64,000 bases of DNA, taken from Prochilodus magdalenae. Lineage: Eukaryota > Chordata > Actinopteri > Characiformes > Prochilodontidae. Positions 38,451 to 52,560 of this stretch are shown here, piece by piece. The notes beneath the pieces were generated by a model. The model saw nothing but the letters and a program-made list of their open reading frames with translations, was not told the DNA's origin and did no database searches. Position 1 is the stretch's first letter; the number at the start of each line of letters is the position of its first letter. Made by a program: the position numbers and the translations under genes. The stretch spans positions 26,001 through 90,000 of the forward strand of contig JAMWET010003426.1 of NCBI GenBank assembly GCA_024036415.1, read 5' to 3'.

Positions 38451-40960
38451 ACATGGTACTTAGAATTACGAGGCCACTTAATAGCAGATACTCTAATGTT
38501 GTTTAGAACCTACTACAGGCAAGTTAACTTTCCTATGCGTCAAAATGATGTTGTGGAAAAGTAAGTCTACTATTAAACTTAAATACTGTTATAGAACAAC
38601 ACCACCTACTCAAATTGTAGGCTACCACTGCCAAAACAACGTAACTACCATGTTTGAGAAAGCTTACTGGTTTGCGTGTGGTACTTTGGTGAGGTCACTA
38701 GTCTTCTGATGTCGGTTCAATGCCCAGCATGCATACAGTAATAATGGTAGTTTAGCTTCTGTAATAACTCAAATATTACAGAGGATCCAGTGATATGTGA
38801 GGAGAAAATATGTGTACAGCAAAACATACTGGCTTTGAAACGTTGTTTACTGCACAACAACAACAACAACATGTTTAAGAGGTCTGTTAACCCTGCAGCA
38901 GTGTATCTCAAACTATTCATGTTGAAGCTACAAGGAGTGATTTAGTCCAGACTGGTTTTTGAAATAAGCACAAAACAGGGAGGTCAGTTAGAGGAGGGAT
39001 GGTTTTCAGGTAAAGTAACAGAAACAGCCTGTATAGGTCTACGGCTTAATGGGCAGTTGGAAAATGGTCATGTGATAAATAAGTTAAGCCTGCTTTCTGG
39101 AACATAAACCTACACAAACATCATAAATGCCCCTAAATATGTAAATACTTGTTAAAAACTTGCATAATGTTATTATATAAAAATAGCTTTATGCATAATT
39201 ACAATCTTGTCATCAGTGGTAGAGCAGAACATTACTCAGCATTGTGTTTCCTGTTCATTATCTTGTGATTTGTCTGTGTTTATCTCTTTTTTGGGAAGTT
39301 TTTGAAATTCAAAGATTCAAGTGATTCATCATTAAGTACTTTCAATAGTTGTTCATAGCCTTTTGGTAAGCCTTCATGGGCTACTTCCTACTTCTCATTA
39401 TTATTATTCATAATCTGGACGCCCACTCTAGGGTCACAGGGGTTCCAGCTTTAGCTAGGTAATGATGTAGAATACTTAAAGTCAACCTGAAATCAAAATG
39501 GACTTTATGTTGTTGCTTTACAGCCCTGTTCCAATTAACCACATCACTTAGGATATAATATTAGTTTCCCAGTCCTCTGTCTTGACTCTGTCTAAACGTA
39601 CTTCATTACATCATGTACAACAGACAGGGAAATTAACATTAGTCACTGATATAATGTTTCACGGTTCCCTCCTACCACTTTATCTATCACTGAAAGAAAA
39701 GGTTTAGTCTCTCAGAGACCATTCCTGATTCTGTGCTTCACTCGGAAAGCAAAAACTCATGGTATGGAAGGACAATGTGTAATGATTTTCTATGCATCGT
39801 GACTGTACTTTGCTATGATACTCTAGTATTTTTGGATTACAGAAGTTCCTATTAATGTGTACCTATGTGTGTTTTTGGTCCAGTACAACCTGTACGTTCA
39901 CTCTATATATAGATGGTTAGTACTTTTTCCCCCTCTGGCTAAAGGCCTTGAGAACCACTTAGTCAAAAAACATTCCCCCACACTAGTGAACGGATGCTCT
40001 CTACAACACATGCTTGAAGCCATGGCGCCCCCTGAGGACCACACTTAAAGCAAACACGCCACTTCCTCAGGTCAAGGGGGTTATCTACGTAGTGCTGTTA
40101 CTGTAGTTTTTTATTCAGATTCATGTTTAACTTAAATTAGAAAGCAAATTACATAAATGCATGCCTGTTTTGTAATTAAAGAAATGAAATATGCCCAAGA
40201 ATATGTTTAAAAAGTTGCAACACCGTAACTTTAAGGCGTTCATTTTACAACAAAGTTATTCTAGCTTTTAGTTCCTCTACACTTGTCTACTTATTTGGAA
40301 TATTTCTAGATCTGAGAGGCCAACTAGCTGCCATCTTCACCATTAGTTAATCAATCTGAGGCTGATGTGACACGTTTTAACCACAAGGTGGCAGCCAAGA
40401 GACAAGAAAAAGAAAACAAAGGAAGCGTTAAAATTAAACATCTCTACTTCTGCATATACACTTGAATTTTCACATATGAAAAATCAGAAAATAAGATGCA
40501 TAAATCCACACTGTACATAACATGTAGGTATAATGGTCTGTTGCTGATGTGCAGTGTTTGTGTCGGTTAACCTTTTTAATCATTTTCTAAAAGCTTATCA
40601 GGTGTGTTGGAAGCACGAGAATCAAACTGCTGGACACCAGTCCTTCTGGACCAGCCTTGTGCACCACAGAAGTACTGTGCTGTATTGTATCCATCCATCC
40701 GTCACTAACTAGCTAGAAGCTTTTGGACTTTTGTGCATTAAACTTAATAGATCCAGTTCAGTTTGAGAATCACGACTCACTCCAATATTTTGCACAGTTT
40801 AAACACCCATTTAAAGGCTACTGAACTTCACTGTAGAGACTTCTACCAAATGAAATTCTAGCACTAAATTATTTAATTACATTAAACCTAGTGCCCTCAA
40901 TGTGGCCAGTGATTACTCAAAGTAAAAATAAAGACCAAAGAGAGATTGTTGGGTGGTGAA
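38451..40960. other. Intergenic region between ston1 and rps27a
   Basis: No gene recognised. AT-rich unique sequence with a short CAA run (about 38857-38871) and old repeat debris. Confidence 0.4.
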
Positions 40961-40963
40961 CAT

Positions 40964-40969
40964 TTTATT
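40964..40969 (-). terminator. Polyadenylation signal AATAAA for rps27a
   Basis: TTTATT on the + strand reads AATAAA on the gene strand, under 25 bases beyond the stop codon. A very short 3' UTR is usual for ribosomal protein genes. Confidence 0.7.
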
Positions 40970-40985
40970 GACTACTGTACATCAT

Positions 40986-42807
<1,822 letters not shown>

Positions 42808-42934
42808 TTTGCCGTCGAGTCCACCTGCACATACAGAAAGAGATACGTTTCGTTCGTATTACAGAACAACAGACAGAAGTTTTGGGGGTCATTTTCTAGC
42901 TTATTTTTTATTATAAATCGGGAGCGCCACTCAC

Positions 42935-42975
42935 CACAAGCCTCTCGCTAATGGCGGATCATGAGAAGAGGGCTT
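42935..42975 (-). promoter_or_regulatory. rps27a non-coding exon 1 with 5' TOP-like start
   Basis: On the minus strand CCCTCTTCTC (about 42973-42964) is a pyrimidine tract of the 5'-TOP kind used by ribosomal protein mRNAs. The short leader ends at the donor GTGAGT (42934). TOP control would couple translation to growth signalling. The exact start site is inferred. Confidence 0.5.
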
Positions 42976-43311
42976 GAGGAGGGCGCGACGGGGTTTTCTC
43001 GCAGCGTTCACAGGGACTAGGAGTCCCGCGCAAAGCCTGATTTTAAAAACGGAAAAAATTATAAATAAAATTTTGTTGAATTGTGTGTCACACATTGTAA
43101 CTGTGGAATTTAAATATAGATGTTAAATACACATAGGTACTTTTATTTATACCGAGTTTCGAAGTTAATCAACCGAAAATGACTACATTACCCATAAGCC
43201 TTTGTTACCATAGCAACCATACATAGCCTAAAAATGTCAGCGTCGTGTTTCGGGTAACTGATAACTTTAAGCTCTTACAGTTACAAAAGAAAGACTGCCG
43301 ACACTAAAGCA
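42976..43311. promoter_or_regulatory. Bidirectional promoter of rps27a and clhc1
   Basis: About 335 bases separate the rps27a leader from the clhc1 ATG, with the genes diverging. The same head-to-head pair exists in human. Within it are an X-box (43204-43217) and, just before, ACTACATTACCCATAAGCC (43182-43200), similar to the ZNF143/THAP11 site common in bidirectional promoters. Confidence 0.65.
43204..43217. promoter_or_regulatory. RFX X-box GTTACCATAGCAAC
   Basis: Exact fit to GTNRCC-N(0-3)-RGYAAC, the palindromic site bound by RFX factors in promoters of ciliary genes; it lies about 95 bases before the clhc1 ATG. Confidence 0.7.
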
Positions 43312-44228
43312 ATGGATGTGAACGGTAAAGCCGCGCCCCTCTATAGAACCGCCAGTGACAGGAATTTCCAGGTATCACTTAATGAGTTCATAGAGAGTGA
43401 GAAGGAGCGCTTAGGCTGCCAGACAGAGGCGCCGGATGAGCGTCGGTACACCGTTTACAGCGCTGCTTTTGACAAGGTAGATCATTCCTGTATTAAAGCG
43501 GAGTGGGGTTGAGTAGCCCCTAACTCACCCGAGCAAACGTATGGCTTCTTGCTGAGATATAAACAGAGGCTGTCTCTGAAACATCATAAATGCTCTATAC
43601 TGATACCCAGTCGGCCACTTGATTAGGTGCACCTCATTGTATCACTCATTATCCATTTTATCAGCTCCACTAACCATATAGGAGCATGTCTACAGTTACA
43701 GACTACAGTCCATCTTATTCTTTTCACCCTGTCTTTCAGAGGTCAGGATCACCACTGGACCTCCACAGGTCAGGTGTTACGTGGCTGGTGGATCATTCTC
43801 AGCACAGTGAAACTGATGTGATGGTGGTGTGTTAGTGTGTGGTTAGTGTATGATGGTGTGAGTAAGTCAGACATAGCAGTGGGGCTGGTGTGTTTAACAC
43901 TGTGTCCACTCACTGTCCACTCTACTAGACACTCCTACCTTGCTGGTCCACTTTGTAGATGTAAGTCAAAGACGATAGGTCATCCGCTGCTGCACAGTTT
44001 GTGTTGGTCATCCTCTAGTGCTTCATCAGTGGTAACAGGACACTGGTGTGTGTGTCTAATCCACTCACACCAACACTCCACACCATGTCAGTGTCACTGC
44101 AGTGCTGGGAATGATCCACCATCCACATAATACCTGCTCTGTGGTGGTCCTGTGGGGACCACTGAAGAACAGGTTAACAAAGTACACAGAGAAATAGATA
44201 GACTACAGTCTGTAACTGTCTATCTATA

Positions 44229-44293
<65 letters not shown>

Positions 44294-47200
44294 GTAGAAC
44301 TACAAAGTGCCCTAAAATGGACAGTAAGTGTAGATGGAGATTGGCAGTATTATGATGTAGCCAGGCACATTGTCATGTCTGAATCTAATGTTTGTATATA
44401 AGGCACAGCCTGCTGAGGTTTTAGACATACCATAAAATCTATATTAGTGCTAAAAAGATTAGGAAAAATAGAACAGAAGAAATGGGCACAGACACAGTGG
44501 AAAATGTTGACTTGTAAGAAACAGTCAGTCAGAAAACAGTGTTAATAGATACTGTAACCCACAAAACATTTTTATTAAACACATGAAGGACTAGTAGCTT
44601 ATTTACTAAGTCTGATTAACAAAGATTTATCTTCTCTTAAATATACTTGAGTAAAAATATTATGATTTGCAAATATTCCAAAACTCACTGATTACTATGA
44701 GAAATGTACATGTACTAAACAGGTGTTTTCCTTATTTTAGGTTATTGACCATGCTACAGCTTACAAACCAATTCTTACGGCCATCAAGAAAGAATATGAT
44801 GAGTTCATTGCTTCTGTCAAAACAAATGAGCGCCAAGCCAAGTTTGATCGTGGAAAATTCAAAGCCATGGTAGCACGACCCACCTCTTTAATGTACTGTC
44901 AGAGGAGAGCTGCCCAGCTGCAAGAGAGGTAAAAAACATGACAAGCTCAAAACTAAAATCAGAGGAGGGTAGATTTAGGGTTACATTAAGGCAATAATGG
45001 CTCAAGTACAAGTGAAATAGCTACTAAGACATAAAAATTACCAGACCAGAATAGCATAGAAGCTAAGGTCTGCAGTTGTTGTGAAGTTTGAACCAAAGTT
45101 TGTTCTTCTCCTCTTATAGTAAATGTAGAAATGTAGAAGTGTGAGCAAAGCTGTCCATGTGCTGAACCAACAGAAAGAAAATTTAGAAATGAGCAAATAT
45201 CAAGGACAGTGGAGCATGTGCCTCACACACACACTTGAATATTAGTATTAGAAATTAAAAGTCCTAAAACACAAATCTTTTCAAGTTTACCTGAGGACAT
45301 TAAACTGAGACTTACTGCCCGCCTTTGAGAACATCAGGCATCATCGCATTATTCATATTTGTAAACCTTGGACAGCTTTGCCCAGCACCAGTGTGGTTTC
45401 AGTTTCTGTCTAGTCCAGTGTTATTATAGTGAGAGGATAGAACTTATTCCCTCTTCTTTCAGAATTGCTTTCATTCAGAGAGACACTGCTGCGATCCAAG
45501 CAAAGATGAAAAGGCTTCAGGAGTACAGAAAAAATCTGAGAGATTCAGAACAGCCTAATGCCTCAGATGACCGGGCACAGAACCCTGTGGGACAGATACC
45601 AGGTACTCTAACAAGCTTTCATTCAGACAGGCTTTGGTTTGGAGTACTAGCGCGTGTGTGTGCAGCCATGATAAAGAAAAATCTTCAGCCACAGCTGTAA
45701 GAAACCTCTTAAAACAGCCTAGGTGTCTCAGCCTAAAATGACTGGGTAGAGGCTACATGACATCTATGCTCCTTTAAGAGAACACTTAATTAATCAGCAG
45801 TCAATGGTCAAAGGTCTGTGAATAATCCTCCTGATTGCCTACTGAGTTCAGGTGGTTTGGCCACACTCACTGCTAACAGGTGTATTGCATCAAACATGTA
45901 ATCATGCAGTCTCCATAGACAGACATGGGCAGTGGAGTGGGTTGTACTGAAGAGCTCAGTGACTTGGCACTATTAGGATATTTCTGCTCCAGTCAGTCAT
46001 AAATGCGGTTGAGAAAGGGAAGCACCTAGAAGTAACAACAGCTCAGCCACAAAGCAGCAGACCACACAAACTCACAGAGGGGGGCTGTCCAGTGCTGTAG
46101 GGCCCTGGACATACAAAGAGTTTCAAACAGCTTCTGGAAGCAACTCCATTAGTATCGTTAGTAGTAAAAGTTATATGATATGATAGTAGTAGAAGTTACG
46201 TTATTATATATGCGCAGAGTGTTTATTAAATATATTCTAGTCTTCACATACAGTGAATGTAATAAGCAGTGCACTATACGTGACTCGTATTGTAATAGCA
46301 GTGGTGCTGCCCGAAATCAAGGTGAAAGTGCTTTCTCTGCTATGTATCATTATCTCATGTTTACAAGCAGATAATTCTGCGTTCTCGGTGGAATTTGTTT
46401 GATGATTCAATTTTTTTGTGACATTCTGTGTTCACTACTATGTCATGAACTTATTAGCTATTTAGCAGATTTTAGCATTTACCCACAATCTATGACCTCC
46501 TGGTTCGCTTGACCCACTTGAGCTGCAGCACTGGTCCTCCTCAGGGTGGCACTGTAGCAGAGTGGTTCACCTTGTTGGTCCTTTATAGCCTAACAGCAGC
46601 CACTGTCCAGAATATCTTTGGAAAAATAGTACAATGTGTGTAGCATATTTGAAAATCTGTAAACTGACCCAGTTTCCTCAGGGATTGCTTGGAAAAGAGA
46701 ACATTAATCCTCACTACTCTGAACTAACAAAAACCTGAAGAGATGTGGGGAGGAGATGTGTGTGATATCAGTCAATGTGGGGAAGAGCACTTTACCAAAC
46801 TAGAAAAGGGCACTTCCGTAGAAAGAATAGTTAAACCAAGTATTTTGTTTCCGTTGAAGCTGGCTTCAGGGCCACCTGATTGTTTTGCACAAGCTGTACA
46901 AGCTGAATGTCATTCCCCCTCACTGTTCTAACATCCTACCTTCCCCTGCTTTCAGGTCTGGAGTTCAGTGATTACTTGAATCCAGAAGCCCTGGAAGAGC
47001 ATTTGAGGTTCTTGGAGCAGAAGCGAGCTGATTTTCTGAGTAAGAAAACGAGCCAGTATGTGCCTGTGCAAGTGAAGCATGAGCTGGATATCAAACTGAA
47101 GACCATCCTGAACCAACAAGATGAACTTGATTTTGAGAATAACAAACTGCGGCTTCGGTAAGAATGTTTTACTTTAATGGCCTCAGGGAGAAGCACTCTA

Positions 47201-50200
47201 GGTGTTATTTGCACAGCAGTGACATGTTATTAAAGATGATGATGATTTTTGCCTTTGCTGTACTGATAATGTGAAAGCTACTATATGCAGATAGCCTTCA
47301 ATCACTATACTGCTATACGAGCACCTTATAGAAGAGTCCTGCTGTAGCTTGAATAGTTGTGCTACAGCTCAAACAGAATGTTTTTTTTTTTGACTGTAGT
47401 TACAAACAGTTGACTTTGCTGAATGAGGCTATCAGCTCCTGGGAAAAGTCAGCAAGCCGCCCTCCTCTGCTTGACTTTCTTTCCTCCGAATTGGAGCGAG
47501 TCTCAGAAGTGAAAGGTGCTCTTTGTTCGGCTCCAACACATAAGAGGTTGTGGTAGAAATCCTGATCTCTAAACGTATTTATTTTTTATTTCAGTCTGTG
47601 AAGCCGACAGCTGTGGCCTTAACAAAGACAGGTTTGAAGAGGACGATCCCAGCAAAGTCCACGAGATGGAGCTGTTAATGGATTATATTAAAAGGTCTCC
47701 AAATCACATGCGACGCAGAAATGCTTTCTCTTTCTATCTCTGTGCTTCGTTGCTGAAAATCACCAATAGAAAAATATTATATTATATTATGCGTATTTTG
47801 TTTTATAGGAAGCATAACATTATTTTATATTACCAACATTACACTGTATTTCTGGATCTATTTTAAATGTGATCTACACTGCTAAAATGTTTACCTAGCT
47901 AGCAGGGAACAGAGTGCTGTAATCTAATGTTGAAAGAACATTTAAAGAATTTTTTTATTTGTTCCTATAAGGTTAAATTTTAACTAAGACGTAAAGTTTT
48001 ATCTGCAACGTTCAGATGATGTTTTGAGGATGTTTTGAGGTTACATGAAAATACAGAAGAATTCATTCCCTGCGCAACATTTGGAAAATATTTTATGGGT
48101 GTTGAGACCTAAGATGACGGAATGTTTAGAAAGAACATTCTGGGAACCAGAAATAAACTCCCCATTAAAAATATTAATGAAACATTACATTGCATGTTCT
48201 CAAAACATTTTAGAACAAAAAAGCCACAAACAGCTGGGCAGGAGATGTTAAACATACAGATACAGTATACTTTAATTACAAGTATCAGCCAAAGTATGTT
48301 TAACATAAAAAAGCAGGTGTTATAATTATAACATGCAGCTGAATGTGCATTACTTGCTTATTTAAAGTGTATTTTGTGTCAAAGCATTGTAACGTGTGTG
48401 CATAACTTTGTACCATAGCCATGTAAAAACATACTATAATGTAAATAAAGCACATAGGATACAGCACTGCTATGTTTTTTCCACCCGCAGGTTCTCTGCT
48501 CTGTTTGAAGTGGGTGAATATGAGGCTGCTGCTTATCATGCTGTCAAGTCCCCTCACGGAGTCCTGAGAAACATGGACACTGTGGAGCGGTTCAAATGTA
48601 CATTCCTCTCTCATGCTTTGTTTAGGACTGGTAGGTTGGTGATAAGATGATAATAACGTTCCACCACTTTCTTTCTCAGCTGTTACCGTGTATGAGGGAG
48701 AGCTTCCTCCGGTGCTGCTCTTCTTCCAGGCCCTGATGATCTCAGTCCAGCCCGGGAAACACCTGCCAGGAGAAGTGTTGTCTTTGGAGGGCGTCCGCTG
48801 CGCCCTGCAGCAGGGCTGCTTAGACCTGGTTACTTTCTGGGTCACCCAGCACAGGTCATTTAGATTTTTTGCAAAATCAAATAGTAATTGGCACCAATGC
48901 AGCGTTAGCCCCATTCAAATTACATAACGATCCAACACCTGAACTCTCTGAAGGCACGCGGTTCATAATAGCACAGTATATGAAACATTAATGCAGGTAG
49001 TTCAAGGGCCCATATCCTACATTTTCTCCAAACATTTGTGTGGTTTATGTACCAAACATGACTCTTTCCAACCTCCTGTTATTCCTTATTATAAAACAGG
49101 CGCTTTTTGTTACTGTGCCTTACTGTTCCAAATTTACTGGAACTCTGCCTTATTCCATAAGGCATTCAGTGCTGAAACATTACTTAGAACTCATAGGGAA
49201 ATATGCAGTATGTAAATGAGTTGAGTCCTGTGACATCACAGAAACAAGGCTGTTATTGCAGAATAGGTTTCATATGTGGATGGTATAGGCTGGGGTAAAG
49301 GTCGAAACTTCAACAATGGTCACATCATACTGTAGCCTGTAGAAAATAATTTTTCCTATTATATGGGCCCTTTAAAGAATATTGTTCTGTTTTGTATCTG
49401 TTTATGGTGGATAGGTAAATGCAGGTTATTATAAAGCAAAATATATTTTAGATATGTACCAAATTAAAACAATTCTATTTACTTTGCTACCATTATCAGT
49501 ATTACCATATTACAAATCATAAGACACGTGTAGGTTCACTGGTGGTTTTGGATAGTAAATAAAATCGCTAATTTTATCTACTGAAAAGAAATCATTATCA
49601 GAGTCAGTTTCACCAGAACCCCCCTTTAAGAGCCCGGACATGTCTACAGACAACTCTACAGACCACCAGAGGGCAGTTATTGCAAAGTTTGCTTGATTTA
49701 GGTGTTACTGTTCTAAAAGGAAAAAGACTATTGACTGTTGCATAAACATAAATATGTTCACTATTTGCTATTGTTTTTGCACATTTACAGTGCTATGCAA
49801 AAGTCATTTATTTAATTTCCAGTTAAAACATTCATTAATTACAAGTTATTCAATATAGAGACATTTCTGATTTGATTTAAGACTATCCACTTGCATGATA
49901 CTAAATACTGAAATTATTTGATATTATATTTAGTTGTTGGTGCTTCTGGTTATTAATACATTAATACATAAATAATCAATAAAATGAAGGATTTATGTTT
50001 ACTTCTGCACAGCCCTGTATTTGTGTGTTTATGTGCGAGTTGGTGAATCCCCTATGTTTTCAATAAGGCCATAAAAGTTTGAATAACAATAATTGATGTA
50101 TTTGTGTAATAACGCTGCTTGACATTCCTATGATTTCTGTTCTCACAACACCACATGTTTCCCTGATGTGGTTGTCCTTGGCTTGTTCTGTAGAGGTCTG

Positions 50201-51988
50201 GACCCAGATTTTTGCTAAACCGCTTTGTGATGGGATTTGCTGTAAAATCTCTATACAAATACATTTTCATTTAATGAATTTAATGAAGTGATGTTTTCCA
50301 GAATACGATAAGCTGTGTAGTTTTGTTCAGTGCGGGCTGAAGTTCTAATACGGTCTGGTATATTTATAGATAAATATGTTGGGCTATGTCTTTTCTGCTA
50401 CGCCCCTAGGTTGACGTACAGCGAAGAATTAGGGGATGTGATCTGTAGCCATGGAGACAAGGACCCACGCGTTGCGGACACTTGTTTGGCTCTGGGTCAC
50501 ATTGTTTACACAGCCTGTGGCGTGCTGAGGAAGGCCGCACTCAGCATGTGCAGGCGAGGTCTGACCAGCGGTGCCTTAGAATTAATTTACAGGCACAGAG
50601 ACTTCACAGTAGGTGAGACCAAGCATATCACACTCTACTGTCCACTGCAGTGATACACTCTGGACTGGTTTCATAGCGGATTTGGACATGTTCAGACTGC
50701 CTTCATAAACATATAGCAGTACTGGATCTTATGTAGATATTTAATAGTACAAATTTCCTATTTCTTCTTGCTTGTGCAGAAGACTGCATGTTTGTACTGC
50801 GAGGATGCCCCAGTCTGGCGCTGATGCAGGATTTCACCCAGCTGTATGAGGACAAGCCAGCACTTCTCTCTGTGGGCTTCGTCTGCCACTCCCTTCTATA
50901 CTCTGACCTAGAGGACCTGGCCTTCCAGCTGCTCCAGAAGATTTATGATAGGGGGCATGGTTAGCACACATACACACAGTACTTGGCAAAAGTCAGAGCC
51001 CATTCAGAGAGCCTGTTTTATTTCATTACTAGTTCAGTTATTGACTTTTACTGAAGCCTCTAATGTTTTAGTATTTAGCGTGGCAGCCCTCGTTGCCTTC
51101 ATTACCACTTCTATTCGTTTCAGGAATTGCTTTAGGGATAGCTTACCACACCTCCAAGTTAAGTCCTAGAAGTTGGTTGCATTTTCTGTTTCTCTCAGTC
51201 CAAGTAATTCCGCAGTCAGTGATGCTGAAGTCTGGACTCTGAGCTGGCCATCATTATGAGAATACAAGCCACTTCCTTGTTTGATTTGCAGACTTTTCTT
51301 AGTGCCAGCTTTTTGACTTTCCCCTTATGCAGGTAAATTATTTTCTAATCTATCTAATCTCCTCAGAAATATCTCCTTAAAAACTAATAACTTACACCTA
51401 ATTTCTGGATATTGACTTAATAAAGGGTGGTGTCTGACTTTTATACACTACTGAGGATAAAACAGCTGGTATACTTATTTCACCCATGCCTAATCCAGAT
51501 GTCTCTTCACATGCTAATGATCATTTTGATGTTATCCTGAGAAGGATAGTGCAACATGAATATTATATTGTTATTACTTTGCTGCATGTTATAATCGCAA
51601 TGCCTCTTTTAATATGAAATCACCAGCAGTGCAATCAAAATGAATGCCTGACAGCATGCAACGCTAATCTTGAGTGTTCATATTAAGAAGAAGGCTCAAG
51701 CCTTGGTAAACGTTGTGCTACAGCCATATTCAGGCATAAATTATATTGGCTCTTTGTCTCTTATTAAATCTCGCTCTTTAACTGGTCACAGGTGCCCTGG
51801 TGAAGGCCATCCTAGATGACGTCATGTGCAATGTGGAGAGCTGGAGCGAGGTCGCAGCTCGCTGTGAGCAAAGGGAGCGGCCTCAGCTGGCACAGGAGAT
51901 TATCTCCACCCTGTTGTCCCAGCCTGGAGCCATGTGCCTCCTCCAGGAACAAGACAGTGCCAAACTGATGGAGCATGTGTTCATGTAG
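43312..51988 (+). CDS. clhc1: Clathrin heavy chain linker domain containing 1, 11 coding exons, 590 aa
   Basis: Poorly characterised protein (human C2orf63, 586 aa). Exons: 43312-43476, 44741-44928, 45463-45602, 46956-47157, 47400-47515, 47595-47694, 48491-48597, 48680-48854, 50410-50612, 50780-50959, 51792-51988; all phases join and the stop is TAG. Residues about 110-240 contain charged coiled-coil helices (QRRAAQLQER, KMKRLQEYRKNL, EHLRFLEQKRADF, LDFENNKLRLR). Residues about 300-590 are helical with repeats resembling clathrin-heavy-chain alpha-zigzags (FSALFEVGEYEAAAYHAVKS, ALEEVLS-like helices, FQLLQKIYDRGH). No catalytic motif seen. Identification rests on gene order next to rps27a, length and the clathrin-like C-terminus; I did not align the whole protein. 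Introns hold several transposon pieces. Confidence 0.85.
43625..44360. mobile_element. Long palindromic non-autonomous element in clhc1 intron 1
   Basis: The left arm segment at 43693-43715 (CAGTTACAGACTACAGTCCA onward) is the inverted partner of 44196-44218. Inside, GGATCATTCTCAGCACAGTG near 43791-43810 pairs inverted with the GCAGTGCTGGGAATGATCC segment near 44099-44117. I recall this family as abundant in otophysan fishes. A CTAT microsatellite interrupts its right arm. Confidence 0.75.
44219..44294. repeat. (CTAT)n microsatellite
   Basis: About 18 CTAT units with one early TATA interruption, beginning at the base after the inverted arm ends. Confidence 0.95.
45775..46150 (+). mobile_element. 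5' part of a Tc1-like element in clhc1 intron 3
   Basis: CTCCATAGACAGACATGGGC, ACTGAAGAGCTCAGTGACTT and AGCACCTAGAAGTAACAACA followed by CTCAGCCACAAAG match in order the 5' half of a widespread fish Tc1 element, including its helix-turn-helix coding part. The 3' half is missing and the frame is broken. Confidence 0.65.
47885..48240. repeat. Dispersed repeat, copy 1 (clhc1 intron 6)
   Basis: Shares AGAAAGAACATTCTGGGAAC, CAACATTTGGAAAAT.TTTTATGGGTGTT and AATATTAATGAAACATT words, in the same order and spacing, with 52170-52560. Non-coding; open frames inside both copies (for example 48045-48325 and 52383-52580) are shadows of the repeat. Confidence 0.75.
49003..49378. mobile_element. MITE with AAGGGCCCATAT inverted ends
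   Basis: Left end CAAGGGCCCATATCC and right end TATATGGGCCCTTTAA are inverted partners. The internal GTGACATCACAGAAACA also occurs (GTGACATCACAAAAACAG) at 54785-54802, so a related element lies there. Confidence 0.6.
49785..50022. mobile_element. Tc1-like MITE with intact inverted ends
   Basis: Left end TACAGTGCTATGCAAAAGTC and the inverted right end TACAGGGCTGTGCAGAAGTA are near-perfect terminal repeats flanked by TA, about 235 bases in all, in clhc1 intron 8. Confidence 0.7.
50120..50280 (+). repeat. Retroposon 3' tail
   Basis: CTAAACCGCTTTGTGATGGG, TGCTGTAAAATCTCTATACA and AATACATTTTCATTTAATGA follow the pattern of a common teleost L2/SINE tail (…GCTTTGTGACA…TGTAAAAAGCGCTATACAAATAAA). 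Confidence 0.65.
50970..51460. repeat. Tc1-like non-autonomous element (clhc1 intron 10)
   Basis: ACTTGGCAAAAGTCAGAGCC at the left and GTGTCTGACTTTTATACACT at the right form imperfect inverted ends. It shares the GAAATATCTCCTTAAAAA block with 7740-8030. Confidence 0.55.
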
Positions 51989-52169
51989 GGATTTAACCAC
52001 AAGGTGGCGCTCAAGAGACAGACTATATCAAAATGTAAAACCAGAGTGTGCTGGTTTCATCATTGTTTTAGAGCCACTAGTTATGGGGATAATGTGGCCA
52101 AACACTGGTTTATATAAAACATTGGCAAATATATAAAATAGACTAAAGGGCAGACATGGTGCATGCTAC

Positions 52170-52560
52170 TACACCAGCTAGCAGGGAAACTTCCCAGAAC
52201 TGGCTAACATTACCTGCAAGTTCTAATAAAGTTTTAAAGAAAATGTTTTAATATAATTTTCAAAGAACTTTTTAAAGATGTCAGATAATGTTCCTGTGAG
52301 TTTAAACTTTAGCTAGAGGCTTCAGAAGATGTTCTGAGGATGTTGGTAAGACCACAGATAACAAAAGTAGAATTCGCAACATTTGGAAAATGTTTTATGG
52401 GTGTTCCTGAGACATGACATGACAGAATCACTAAGTAAATTAAGATTATGTTTTGTTCTACCTTTAGAAAGAACATTCTGGGAACCAAAAAAACAAAACT
52501 TCCAGCTGAAAACATTAATGAAACATTGCATAGCATATTCTCAGAACCATTGTTCAACAA
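52170..52560. repeat. Dispersed repeat, copy 2 (just after clhc1)
   Basis: Same ordered words as 47885-48240. An AATAAA within it (52225-52230) may serve as the clhc1 polyadenylation signal. Confidence 0.75.
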
